Source of the DNA: an uncultured Clostridium sp.
GTDB lineage: Bacteria; Bacillota; Clostridia; Clostridiales; Clostridiaceae
Direction: 5' to 3'
Assembly: GCF_934754925.1 (NCBI RefSeq)
Contig: NZ_CAKVJA010000031.1
Coordinates: 1-30,462 of the forward strand
Length of the DNA stretch: 30,462 nt
Shown: one piece after another, positions 16,687-24,314 of the stretch
Numbering within the stretch: position 1 is the stretch's first letter
Layout of the letters: every line of letters starts with the position of its first letter
Position numbers and translations under genes: made by a program
Notes under the pieces: model-generated
Database searches by the model: none
What the model saw: the letters and a program-made list of their open reading frames with translations, nothing else
What the model was told of the DNA's origin: nothing

Positions 16687-17646
16687 TTATTCTTTAACAG
16701 CCCCAATTGTTAATCCACTTACAAAGTATCTTTGGAAGAATGGATAAGCAAATATTATTGGTAATGTTGTTATTACAACAATAGCCATCTTTGCTGTTTC
16801 CTTAGGCATCTTTGAAGCAACTTCTATTGCATTTGCACCCATACTAGTAGCATTATTACTTAAAAATTCCATTGATGTTTCAAGTTTTATAAGTAAATAT
16901 TGAACTGGTATTAAGTTACTACTATCTATATATAGCATTGCATTAAACCAATCATTCCAGTATCCAAGTGTTAAAAATAGTCCAACTGTTGCGATACCTG
17001 GTAATGACATTGGTAATATAATTTTTCTGAATAATAGCCATTCACTTGCTCCATCTATCTTTGCTGATTCAACAACAGCATCTGGAATAGTTGTTTTAAA
17101 GAATGTTCTTAAAATTATAATATTAAATGAACTTACACATAGAGGTAATATCAATGCTAATATATTGTCCTTTAATTGTAAGAAGTTAACCATTACTAAG
17201 TATGATGCAACCATCCCACCTGAGAATAACATTGGGATAAATATTAACTTAGTAAAAAACTTTCTATAAGCAAAATTCTTTCTTGATAATGCATATGCAT
17301 ACATTGTCATAATAGTTAATCCTAAAAGTGTACCTGCTACAGTTACTATAATTGTTATTCCATATGCCCTAATTATTTGACTTCCTGAAGAGAAAATATA
17401 TTTATAAGCCTCTAAGCTCCACTCTTCTGGCCAAAATCTATATCCATTAGCTGTTAATGATGCTTCACTAGTAAATGAAATAATCACAACAAACATAAAT
17501 GGTATAATGCAAGCTGCTGCTAATAATGCAAATAATATATTTAAAACAAAATTTGTTTTCTTGCTTACTCTATTGAATCTTTCTTCCTTATCGCTAATCT
17601 TTTCTTTACTTTTATTAAAAACCTTATTTTTAAGCTTCAACTCCAT
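16687..17646 (-). CDS. Carbohydrate ABC transporter permease, YtcP/LplC type
   Basis: One of the two membrane subunits of the oligosaccharide importer. The 319-residue protein has a polar N-terminus, a first helix at about 32-55 and five more helices. The EAA loop that docks the ATPase reads VESAKIDGASEWLLFRKIIL (about residues 189-208). It ends FVSGLTIGAVKE, a tail typical of YtcP proteins. It starts 19 bases after the partner permease's stop, with a modest AAAGG about 11 bases before the ATG, suggesting coupled expression. In LplB/YtcP systems the ATPase is commonly a shared housekeeping one, consistent with none being present here. Confidence 0.93.
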   Translation of the reverse strand: MELKLKNKVFNKSKEKISDKEERFNRVSKKTNFVLNILFALLAAACIIPFMFVVIISFTSEASLTANGYRFWPEEWSLEAYKYIFSSGSQIIRAYGITIIVTVAGTLLGLTIMTMYAYALSRKNFAYRKFFTKLIFIPMLFSGGMVASYLVMVNFLQLKDNILALILPLCVSSFNIIILRTFFKTTIPDAVVESAKIDGASEWLLFRKIILPMSLPGIATVGLFLTLGYWNDWFNAMLYIDSSNLIPVQYLLIKLETSMEFLSNNATSMGANAIEVASKMPKETAKMAIVVITTLPIIFAYPFFQRYFVSGLTIGAVKE

Positions 17647-17665
17647 TTAATTCACAACCTTTCTT

Positions 17666-18676
17666 TTAGAAGAATGCACTTTCTTCATCTACTTTCTTAA
17701 CTATTGCGTTTGTTGTTATTATAAGAATCATTCCAACAAAAGATTGATATAATGCTGCTGCCGAACTCATACCTACGTTACCTAAATTCATAAGACCTCT
17801 ATAAACATAAGTATCAATAACGTTTGTTACTGGGTATAATGCTCCTGAATTTTTAGGTAATTGATAGAATAATCCAAAGTCAGATCTGAACATTCCTCCA
17901 ATAGATGTTATGAACATAATAATTATTATTGGTTTTAATAAAGGAATTGTAATGTTCTTAATTTGTTGCCACTTGCTAGCACCATCTATTAATGCTGCTT
18001 CATAATATGTTTTATCTATACCACATATTGATGCAAGATAAACAACTGTACCATATCCTACACCTTTCCATTGGCTCATAATGATTATTATGAAAGGCCA
18101 GTAAACTGATTCTGTATACCAAGATACCTTGTCCATCCCCATTGATGCGAATATTGTATTTAAGTAACCCTTTTCTGGACTTAAAAAAGCATATAAACAA
18201 TAACTAACTACAACCCATGATAAGAAATAAGGTAAGAACATTGATGTTTGATAAAATTTTGAAAGTCTCTTATTAAATATTTCTTTAAGCAATATTGCTA
18301 ATGTTACTGGTAATACTATACCTAATATAATAAATACAAGATTATACAGAACCGTATTTCTTGTAATTAACCAAGCATCACTACTTTTAAATAAAAACTT
18401 AAAATTATCTAACCATACCCAATCACTCTTTAACCAACTTTCAAAGAAACTACCATGTATTTTCCAATCTTTAAATGCAATTGTTACCCCGAACATTGGT
18501 AAATATGCAAATATTAAAAACCATATTGTTCCTGGAACTGTTAGTAATAGTAATTCTTTATTTGCTTTTACAGTAGAAAAAAATGTTTTTTTATTTACCT
18601 TAATATCTGTATTTATCTCTTGGCTTTTCTTTATATTAGATTTTCTAGATTTTTTAATTTCTAGTGTTTCATTCAT
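17666..18676 (-). CDS. Carbohydrate ABC transporter permease, LplB type
   Basis: The partner membrane subunit of the oligosaccharide importer. The frame is open to an ATG at 18727, but GGGGAG lies 6 bases before the ATG at 18676, and the 17 residues before it overlap the operator and promoter. I therefore take 18676, giving 336 residues (MNETLEIKKSRK). A charged N-terminus is followed by a first helix around LLLTVPGTIWFLIFAYLPMF and five more. The EAA loop reads EAALIDGASKWQQIKNITIP. Homologues of the pneumococcal N-glycan permeases (NgtP type) have this form. It is the first gene of the unit lplB-type, ytcP-type, GH38. Transcription is likely controlled by the operator at 18694-18709. Confidence 0.92.
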   Translation of the reverse strand: MNETLEIKKSRKSNIKKSQEINTDIKVNKKTFFSTVKANKELLLLTVPGTIWFLIFAYLPMFGVTIAFKDWKIHGSFFESWLKSDWVWLDNFKFLFKSSDAWLITRNTVLYNLVFIILGIVLPVTLAILLKEIFNKRLSKFYQTSMFLPYFLSWVVVSYCLYAFLSPEKGYLNTIFASMGMDKVSWYTESVYWPFIIIIMSQWKGVGYGTVVYLASICGIDKTYYEAALIDGASKWQQIKNITIPLLKPIIIIMFITSIGGMFRSDFGLFYQLPKNSGALYPVTNVIDTYVYRGLMNLGNVGMSSAAALYQSFVGMILIITTNAIVKKVDEESAFF

Positions 18677-18693
18677 TTTCAACTCCCCTTCCC

Positions 18694-18709
18694 AGTAAAC
18701 GTTTTTACT
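18694..18709. promoter_or_regulatory. Operator (CcpA/LacI type) over the permease promoter
   Basis: AGTAAACGTTTTTACT, a pseudo-palindrome centred on ACGT. Its first 14 bases are identical to the site at 21816-21829. Against the cre pattern (TGNAANCG then NWNNCA) it differs at two positions. It overlaps the putative -10 and ends about 10 bases before the ribosome binding site, where a bound repressor would block transcription. Confidence 0.6.
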
Positions 18710-18734
18710 ATATTTAAAATATATCATGGTTAAA
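18707..18734 (-). promoter_or_regulatory. Putative promoter of the permease-GH38 operon
   Basis: On the - strand TTTAAC (18729-18734) and TATAGT (18707-18712) are 16 bases apart. An alternative pair is TTGAAA (18735-18740) and TAAATA (18711-18716) with 18 bases. Either is weak, but both place the operator at or just after the -10. Confidence 0.4.
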
Positions 18735-18849
18735 TTTCAATTTATAGTTGAAAATATACAGATTTATTGTACTAATTAAAGTTTATATACTATTAAGGCA
18801 AAAAAGTTAAAATATTTACTTCTCTAAAATTACTTAGTGATATATACAA

Positions 18850-18903
18850 AAAGATCATCTCAATAGCCTGGAAATAAACTTCCTTACTCATGAGATGACC
18901 TTT
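18850..18903 (-). terminator. Terminator after the yesN-type regulator gene
   Basis: On the - strand AGGTCATCTCA (18891-18901) pairs over 11 bp, with one G-T pair, with TGAGATGATCT (18852-18862), followed by TTTTTGT. The loop contains a smaller GGAAGTTTATTTCC hairpin. It separates the regulator genes from the permease operon. Confidence 0.8.
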
Positions 18904-18908
18904 TTATA

Positions 18909-20006
18909 TTAATAATTCTTTAACTCTCTTAACATTGCTGGACTTACACCATAGTACTTTTTAAACTTTCTATAGAAGTAGCTTGTGTCTGAATATCCAA
19001 CCTGTTTTGCTATATCATTAATTTTCATATTTGTATTTAATATTAATTCTTTTGCTTTGCTATTTTTTTCTTTATTTAAGTAATCTGAAAATGACATTCC
19101 AACTTCTTTGGTGAATAATTGTCCTAAGTATGAACTATTTATATTAAAATCATTAGCTAATACTTTAAGACTTAAGTCTTCATAGTAATATTCTTTAACC
19201 TTTCTTACTATTTGTTGAATAACTGGACTAAATTTTTCTGTATTAGAGTTCATAATTTTTAATAAATTATCAACTTCTAAAATTATAAAATACTTTATAT
19301 TTTCTCTAGACTTTTCATTAAATAATTTTATTATATTGCTAATTAAACTATCTTCTCCAATATTTTTATCAATTTTAAATTCATATGATATCTTATCAAT
19401 TAATAAAAATATTTTAACTGATAAATCAAATATATTTTTAGTAGAAAATTCCTTTTTATCAAACAATGTTTCAAGATATTCTATAATCTTCAATCTATCT
19501 TTTTCCATAATTAACTTACGTAGCCTGTCCATTTCTTCTTCAAAGCTCAACTTTTTATATTTTTCATTAAGTGAAGTTTCATTACTTAATACTTTATTTA
19601 ATTGCTCTTCTAAATTATTATTCTTTTCTGATTCCAACTTCTTTTTACAAATTTTTTTAATGGTTTCTTCTAATTCCATATCATCTATTGGCTTTAAAAT
19701 ATAGTTTTCAACTCCTAAACTTATTGCTTTTTGCGCATATGAAAATTCATCATATCCACTTAAAACTATAAAGCTAACGTCCTTATTAATCTTTTTTATT
19801 TCATTTATTAAGGTAAGCCCAGACATAATAGGCATATTAATATCTGTTATTACAATATCTACTGGCTCCTCCTTAAATTTATCTAAGGCATCTCTTCCAT
19901 TTTTAGCTTCATGAACAATTTCTAAGTCCATACTATTCCAATCTAAAATATACTTTAATCCATCTAAAATTAATTTTTCATCATCAACAAACATTAACTT
20001 ATACAT
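18909..20006 (-). CDS. YesN-type response regulator (receiver plus AraC DNA-binding domain)
   Basis: The transcription-factor half of a two-component system. The receiver domain (1-120) has the acidic pair Asp8/Asp9, phospho-acceptor Asp55 (DIVITDINMP) and Lys105 (ILKPIDD). A charged linker (about 120-260) contains coiled-coil-like EKNNNLEEQLNK. The C-terminal 100 residues are an AraC-type double helix-turn-helix (NDFNINSSYLGQLFTKEVG, then IAKQVGYSDTSYFYRKFKK). Length is typical. The ATG lies 3 bases after the histidine kinase stop, and its AGGGG site overlaps the end of that gene, so translation is coupled. Related YesN regulators activate carbohydrate transporters beside them; pneumococcal TCS07 has been linked to N-glycan use (from memory). 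Targets here are inferred from position. Confidence 0.95.
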   Translation of the reverse strand: MYKLMFVDDEKLILDGLKYILDWNSMDLEIVHEAKNGRDALDKFKEEPVDIVITDINMPIMSGLTLINEIKKINKDVSFIVLSGYDEFSYAQKAISLGVENYILKPIDDMELEETIKKICKKKLESEKNNNLEEQLNKVLSNETSLNEKYKKLSFEEEMDRLRKLIMEKDRLKIIEYLETLFDKKEFSTKNIFDLSVKIFLLIDKISYEFKIDKNIGEDSLISNIIKLFNEKSRENIKYFIILEVDNLLKIMNSNTEKFSPVIQQIVRKVKEYYYEDLSLKVLANDFNINSSYLGQLFTKEVGMSFSDYLNKEKNSKAKELILNTNMKINDIAKQVGYSDTSYFYRKFKKYYGVSPAMLRELKNY

Positions 20007-20009
20007 TTT

Positions 20010-21752
20010 TTATTCCCCTCTCATTGGTATATTCAAAATAATTCTTGTCCCATTTTCAAATTCTTCATCTACTTTTACACCATATTCTTCTCCATAGAGA
20101 AGCATGATTCTCTCGTGCGTGTTTGCTATTCCTATTGATTTTCCTGAGAAATCCTTTTCTTTTATCTTTTGATTTATTTCATTAATTTTATTTTTATCTA
20201 TTCCTATACCATTATCCTCAATAACAATTTTTATATTATCATTATTTTTAGAAATATCTATATGCAACTCATTATCATAATCTTCTCGTCTTATTCCATG
20301 AACCGTATAGTTTTCAGCTAATGGTTGCAATACAAATTTTATTATTTCTTTATTTAATAATTCCTGTTCACAATTTATATAATAATTAAATTTATCATCA
20401 TATCTAAACTTAAATAATTCTAAATACTCCTTACAATAATTAATTTCCTTTTCAATGGTTATCACATCATCTTCTTTTAATTGATTCCTAAATAAATTTC
20501 CTAAAAGGAATAACATCCTCCCAACATCTCTATTTCCATTTGCTATAGCCTTCATTCTTATTGATTCTAAAGTATTATATAAGAAATGAGGGTTTATTTT
20601 ACTTTGTAGTGATAACATTTCAGCTTTCTTTTTACTAAGCTCAGCTTCCTTTTTATTCATTTCTGCTAAATAGCTAATTTCTATATGATTTTTTAAATCA
20701 ATACACATATCATTAAATTGAGTAGCTATATAATTTAGTTCATCCTTATCATCAGTAATATCAATTCTTACATCAAGGTTTCCTGCTTTAACTTGGTCCA
20801 TAGTAGTTATTATTTTATTCATTCTTTCACTTAAGTTTTTTAACTTAATATGAATTATAAAAATAGCTACTACTACAACTAAAATATCTATAAATATTAA
20901 CATCAAATAATAGGTTAATGGTAATTTTGTAGCTTCATAACTATTAATTCTTCCTAAAATTATATTACCTAACTTATCTACAATTACATTAGTATAATAA
21001 ATATTTCCGTCTAAACTTATCTTATCTCCTATAGATAATTTTCCAATATATCTCATTAACGTTTCTCTATCATAGTCATCATCTGAATCAAATATAACTT
21101 TTCCATATTGGTCTATTATGATAGCATCATCTCCATAGGATTGTACCATTTCATCAATAACTTGACTATCATATGTTATTAGTATTAATCCTTCTTTTTT
21201 CAAGTCTACAGGATTACTAATTTCTTTTATATAAGAAATTTTACCATTTTCAGATATAACCTTCTGATTTTGCATACTCTCTACAGTATTTCTATCTAAA
21301 ACTTCTTTACTTATTGTTCCATCTGTATCAAGTTCTATTAGTTCCTGTCTTGCATATGATAAAAACTTAATACTTACAATTTGTCTATAAGTATTAAAAG
21401 CTTGATTAACATATCTTTGAATTCCATTATAAAACTCTAAATTAGACTTTGCTAAATAATCTAATTTCATCTTTAAATAAGTTGTAGAATCGTTATTTAA
21501 TAAATTTACAAGATCTGTTGCAATAAAGCTTTGATCATAAATACCATTTACTATCCTATCTACTGAATTAGTATTTTTTATTAACTCTAACTCAATATCT
21601 TCAATCATTTTTTTATTTAAATATAATTTTTGACTCTTGATATTTTCTTTAGAATAATATATAAAATATGCATCTAATGATAAAACGCAAGTTACTAATA
21701 TAGCTGTATAAATTATGAATAACCTCTTATAAACTGCATTATATTTTTTCAT
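20010..21752 (-). CDS. YesM-type sensor histidine kinase
   Basis: The membrane sensor of the two-component pair. One helix lies at about 9-32, an extracellular domain of about 245 residues (PAS/Cache-like, with VIIDQYGKVIFDSDDD near 210-225) follows, and a second helix lies at about 278-301. Then come a HAMP region (about 302-357), a coiled coil rich in Glu/Lys (about 364-384) and the His_kinase motif INPHFLYNTLES with phospho-acceptor His389. The ATPase domain has ENYTVHGI (the N-box position) and DNGIGID. AGGGAG nine bases before the ATG supports the start. It is transcribed divergently from the DUF624 gene across an operator. The ligand is presumably an extracellular glycan or the loaded binding protein, which is inference. 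Confidence 0.95.
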   Translation of the reverse strand: MKKYNAVYKRLFIIYTAILVTCVLSLDAYFIYYSKENIKSQKLYLNKKMIEDIELELIKNTNSVDRIVNGIYDQSFIATDLVNLLNNDSTTYLKMKLDYLAKSNLEFYNGIQRYVNQAFNTYRQIVSIKFLSYARQELIELDTDGTISKEVLDRNTVESMQNQKVISENGKISYIKEISNPVDLKKEGLILITYDSQVIDEMVQSYGDDAIIIDQYGKVIFDSDDDYDRETLMRYIGKLSIGDKISLDGNIYYTNVIVDKLGNIILGRINSYEATKLPLTYYLMLIFIDILVVVVAIFIIHIKLKNLSERMNKIITTMDQVKAGNLDVRIDITDDKDELNYIATQFNDMCIDLKNHIEISYLAEMNKKEAELSKKKAEMLSLQSKINPHFLYNTLESIRMKAIANGNRDVGRMLFLLGNLFRNQLKEDDVITIEKEINYCKEYLELFKFRYDDKFNYYINCEQELLNKEIIKFVLQPLAENYTVHGIRREDYDNELHIDISKNNDNIKIVIEDNGIGIDKNKINEINQKIKEKDFSGKSIGIANTHERIMLLYGEEYGVKVDEEFENGTRIILNIPMRGE

Positions 21753-21787
21753 ATTTCAATCTCCCTATTTCTTCTAATACTTCATAT

Positions 21788-21815
21788 ATTTTATCATTAA
21801 ATCATTAATTGACAA
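21788..21815 (-). promoter_or_regulatory. Putative promoter of the yesMN-type operon
   Basis: On the - strand TTGTCA (21810-21815) and TAAAAT (21788-21793) are 16 bases apart, 36 bases before the sensor start codon. The -35 shares bases with the divergent TTGACA and abuts the operator. Confidence 0.5.
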
Positions 21816-21837
21816 AGTAAACGTTTTTAATTATACT
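21809..21837 (+). promoter_or_regulatory. Strong sigma-A promoter of the DUF624 gene
   Basis: A perfect TTGACA (21809-21814), exactly 17 bases, then TATACT (21832-21837), 37 bases before the ATG. This is the best promoter match I found in the window. The spacer is almost entirely occupied by the operator at 21816-21829, implying control by repression. Confidence 0.75.
21816..21829. promoter_or_regulatory. Operator (CcpA/LacI type) inside the divergent promoter region
   Basis: AGTAAACGTTTTTA, identical to the first 14 bases of the site at 18694. It fills the spacer of the + strand promoter and lies immediately upstream of the - strand -35, so one bound protein could affect both the DUF624 gene and the two-component genes. 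Confidence 0.65.
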
Positions 21838-21874
21838 TAATTTTACTATAAAACCGATAAAAGGAGGAGTTTTT

Positions 21875-22549
21875 ATGAATAATATTTTTAGTCTTCAAAA
21901 AATACTCAATTTCTTTAATTATGTATTTTATTTCTTTGTACTTAATGTAGTATTCTTATTTTTTAATATTCCTTTACTTGCTTTTATATTTTTAATAGGC
22001 ATAAGTAAAATTGGAACCTATTTACCACTATTTTTAATCACTCTAATTCCATTTGGTCCATCTATTACAATGCTTCTTTACTGTACTGGTAAACTAATTA
22101 GAAATAAAGATTTAGATCTTATACCTGATATTAAACTTGGTCTTAAATTAAACTTTAAACAATCTCTTATTATCTGGATTGTAGAATTAGCATTAATATT
22201 TATTTTAAATATCAATATTAAATTTTTCTCAAATTATAGCATAATACTATCTGGTGTATTTCTATTAATTTCATTACTACTCCTATTTACAAGTCCTTAT
22301 ATTTACGTACTTATAAGTAGATTTTCTATGAATACTAAAGATATTATTAAAAATTCTTTTATCTTAGTATTTACTAAACCACTAATATCAATTGCTAATA
22401 TATTTTCAATAGTCTTTACCTTGATCTTATTTGAAATCTCACCTGGGACAACCTTTTTATTCATGGGAAGTGTACTAGCATTTTTAATTAGTTATTGTAA
22501 TAAATTCTTATTAACAGAACTTGAAAATAACTCTAAAAATAATAATTAA
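21875..22549 (+). CDS. YesL-like DUF624 membrane protein
   Basis: A 224-residue polytopic membrane protein with about five to six hydrophobic helices (about residues 15-45, 46-70, 90-112, 115-142, 160-185 and 190-210). The pattern GPSITMLLYCTGKLIRNKD near residues 60-78 is typical of DUF624, the family of B. subtilis YesL. These genes usually accompany YesMN sensors and LplB/YtcP transporters, but their function is unknown to me. AAAGGAGGAG lies before the ATG. It is transcribed divergently from the sensor gene from a near-consensus promoter carrying the operator, which suggests it belongs to the glycan regulon. A very long hairpin terminator follows. Confidence 0.88.
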   Translation: MNNIFSLQKILNFFNYVFYFFVLNVVFLFFNIPLLAFIFLIGISKIGTYLPLFLITLIPFGPSITMLLYCTGKLIRNKDLDLIPDIKLGLKLNFKQSLIIWIVELALIFILNINIKFFSNYSIILSGVFLLISLLLLFTSPYIYVLISRFSMNTKDIIKNSFILVFTKPLISIANIFSIVFTLILFEISPGTTFLFMGSVLAFLISYCNKFLLTELENNSKNNN

Positions 22550-22561
22550 TATTTAAAACAT

Positions 22562-22660
22562 AGATTATATTAAATTCTATAAAAATATTATAAGGTTATA
22601 TTTTGTAAAATTTAACTTTATATAATATTTCTATAAATCTAATATAATCTTATTTTTTTT
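22562..22660 (+). terminator. Exceptionally long hairpin terminator after the DUF624 gene
   Basis: Arms of about 30 bases (22562-22592 and 22621-22650) pair almost throughout, with a few mismatches and one bulge; the outer parts are AGATTATATTA and TAATATAATCT. TATTTTTTTT follows. The stem is nearly all A-T, which may explain the need for such length. Confidence 0.75.
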
Positions 22661-22922
22661 AAATTTATAGTTATTTTTAGTGGATAAATTATTAATATAG
22701 TTGCTTTATTAAAGAAATGTATTATAGTGCTATTTAAAATAAGTATTAGTCGATATAAAATTATTATTGACATATACATTTACTACTGTTTTAATCCATG
22801 TAATCTTATACATCATATAAATTACACGCTTATTTTTATATTATATATCTAGGTTTAAAGCAGTAGTATCTATATCTTAACTTTAAATATTATTGAGGAG
22901 AAATTCACTTGGAGGAATAAAT
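22661..22922 (+). promoter_or_regulatory. Promoter and leader region of GH125
   Basis: This 262-base gap holds no ORF. TTGACA (22767-22772), 17 bases, then TTTAAT (22790-22795) is a plausible promoter and would give a leader of about 120 bases. An inverted repeat pairs TACTACTGTTTTAA (22781-22794) with TTAAAGCAGTAGTA (22855-22868), 13 of 14 bases complementary with the remaining pair G-T. A shorter TGTAAT/ATTACA pair (22799-22804 and 22821-22826) lies inside. No copy of the operator motif was seen here. Confidence 0.45.
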
Positions 22923-24233
22923 ATGGTTAATATTACAGATACAATAAAAGAAATTAGTAAAACTGAAGAAATTAAAAGTCTTATTCGTAAAATAGGTACT
23001 GATTTATCAAATAAAATTGATGATATTAAACTTAAAAGGATATTTTATAACTGCTTTATTAATACAATGGATACAACAGTTGACTATAACGAAGAAAATA
23101 TGGATACATTCATAATTACAGGTGATATTCCAGCTATGTGGCTTAGAGATTCTACATCTCAAATCGAACACTATTTACCATTTATTAATGAGCATGAAGA
23201 CTTAAGAAAACTTTTTGTAGGGCTTATTAATAGACAAGTGTTTTGTATTCTACATGAACCATATGCTAATGCTTTTAATAAAACAGGTAATGGTCAAAAG
23301 TGGGACAACGATATTACAAAAGATAGCCCATGGGTTTGGGAAAGAAAATATGAAATTGATTCACTTTGTTTTCCAGTAAGACTTATCTATAAATACTGGA
23401 AAAAATCTAATGATTCTTCTTTCTTTAACAATGAAATTAGAAAAGTATTTTATAAAATAATAGACCTTTGGAAGATTGAACAAAATCATTTTGAATCCTC
23501 TGATTACTCATTCCAAAGACTAAATTGTTCACCTACAGATACACTTACTAACGAAGGCTTAGGTGATCCTGTATCTTATACTGGAATGACTTGGTCAGGT
23601 TTTAGACCTAGTGATGATGCTTGTAAATATAATTATTTAATTCCATCAAATATGTTTGCAACTGTTGTTCTTGGTTACATTTCAGAAATATCTGAAATTG
23701 TATTTAAAGATAATAACCTAAAAAGTATTGCAGATGAATTAAAGCATGAAATTGAAGAAGGAATAAATAAATTTGGTATTATACATACTGAAGAATTTGG
23801 TGATATATATGCTTATGAAGTTGATGGTTTAGGTAACTATAACCTTATGGATGATGCAAATGTTCCAAGTCTTTTATCTATTCCTTATATTGGATATAAA
23901 GATATTGATGATGAAATATATCAAAACACAAGAAAATTTATTTTAAGTAAAAATAATCCTTACTATTATGAAGGATCTGTAGCAAAAGGTATAGGAAGTC
24001 CCCATACTCCACCAGAATATATTTGGCATATTTCACTCTCTATGCAAGGGTTAACTACTAAAAACGAAACAGAAATAAACAATTTAGTTAATACACTAAT
24101 AAATTCTGATGGAAATACTGGTTATATGCATGAAGGATTCTATTGTAATGATTCTAGCAAATTTACTAGAGAATGGTTTGCGTGGTCAAATTCACTTTTC
24201 GCAGATTTTATATATAAGAAATATATTAAATAA
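22923..24233 (+). CDS. GH125 exo-alpha-1,6-mannosidase
   Basis: This enzyme removes terminal alpha-1,6-linked mannose from N-glycan cores. The family signature TGDIPAMWLRDSTSQ lies at about residues 66-80. Asp231 (GFRPSDD) and Glu404 (GYMHEGF) are both offset by 11 from the acid Asp220 and base Glu393 I recall for the C. perfringens enzyme CpGH125, which supports the assignment. It has no signal peptide, so it acts in the cytoplasm. The frame can be extended to a TTG at 22893, but that extension encodes the ribosome binding site itself (GGAGG, 7 bases before the ATG at 22923), so I reject it; the protein has 436 residues. It works with GH38 on imported oligomannose. It is on the opposite strand from GH38 with its own promoter region, and ends at a strong terminator. 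Confidence 0.95.
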   Translation: MVNITDTIKEISKTEEIKSLIRKIGTDLSNKIDDIKLKRIFYNCFINTMDTTVDYNEENMDTFIITGDIPAMWLRDSTSQIEHYLPFINEHEDLRKLFVGLINRQVFCILHEPYANAFNKTGNGQKWDNDITKDSPWVWERKYEIDSLCFPVRLIYKYWKKSNDSSFFNNEIRKVFYKIIDLWKIEQNHFESSDYSFQRLNCSPTDTLTNEGLGDPVSYTGMTWSGFRPSDDACKYNYLIPSNMFATVVLGYISEISEIVFKDNNLKSIADELKHEIEEGINKFGIIHTEEFGDIYAYEVDGLGNYNLMDDANVPSLLSIPYIGYKDIDDEIYQNTRKFILSKNNPYYYEGSVAKGIGSPHTPPEYIWHISLSMQGLTTKNETEINNLVNTLINSDGNTGYMHEGFYCNDSSKFTREWFAWSNSLFADFIYKKYIK

Positions 24234-24260
24234 ATTATTCCACTATTTATTTAAATATAA

Positions 24261-24297
24261 AAAAATCCACCTGCCTACTGGCATGTGGATTTTTTTC
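24261..24297. terminator. Bidirectional terminator between GH125 and the amino acid transporter
   Basis: AAAAATCCACCTGCC (24261-24275) pairs over 15 bp with one mismatch with GGCATGTGGATTTTT (24280-24294), with a 4-base loop. T-runs lie on both strands. It serves the converging GH125 and ATPase genes. Confidence 0.88.
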
Positions 24298-24314
24298 ATT
24301 AATAAAACTTTTAT

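Noticed and set aside
18012..18200. A 62-codon - strand frame inside lplB
   Set aside because: It overlaps the conserved permease in a different frame and shows no motif or independent start signal.
22893..22922. Upstream TTG start extending GH125 by 10 residues
   Set aside because: The added codons consist of the ribosome binding site GGAGG itself; the ATG at 22923 has ideal spacing.
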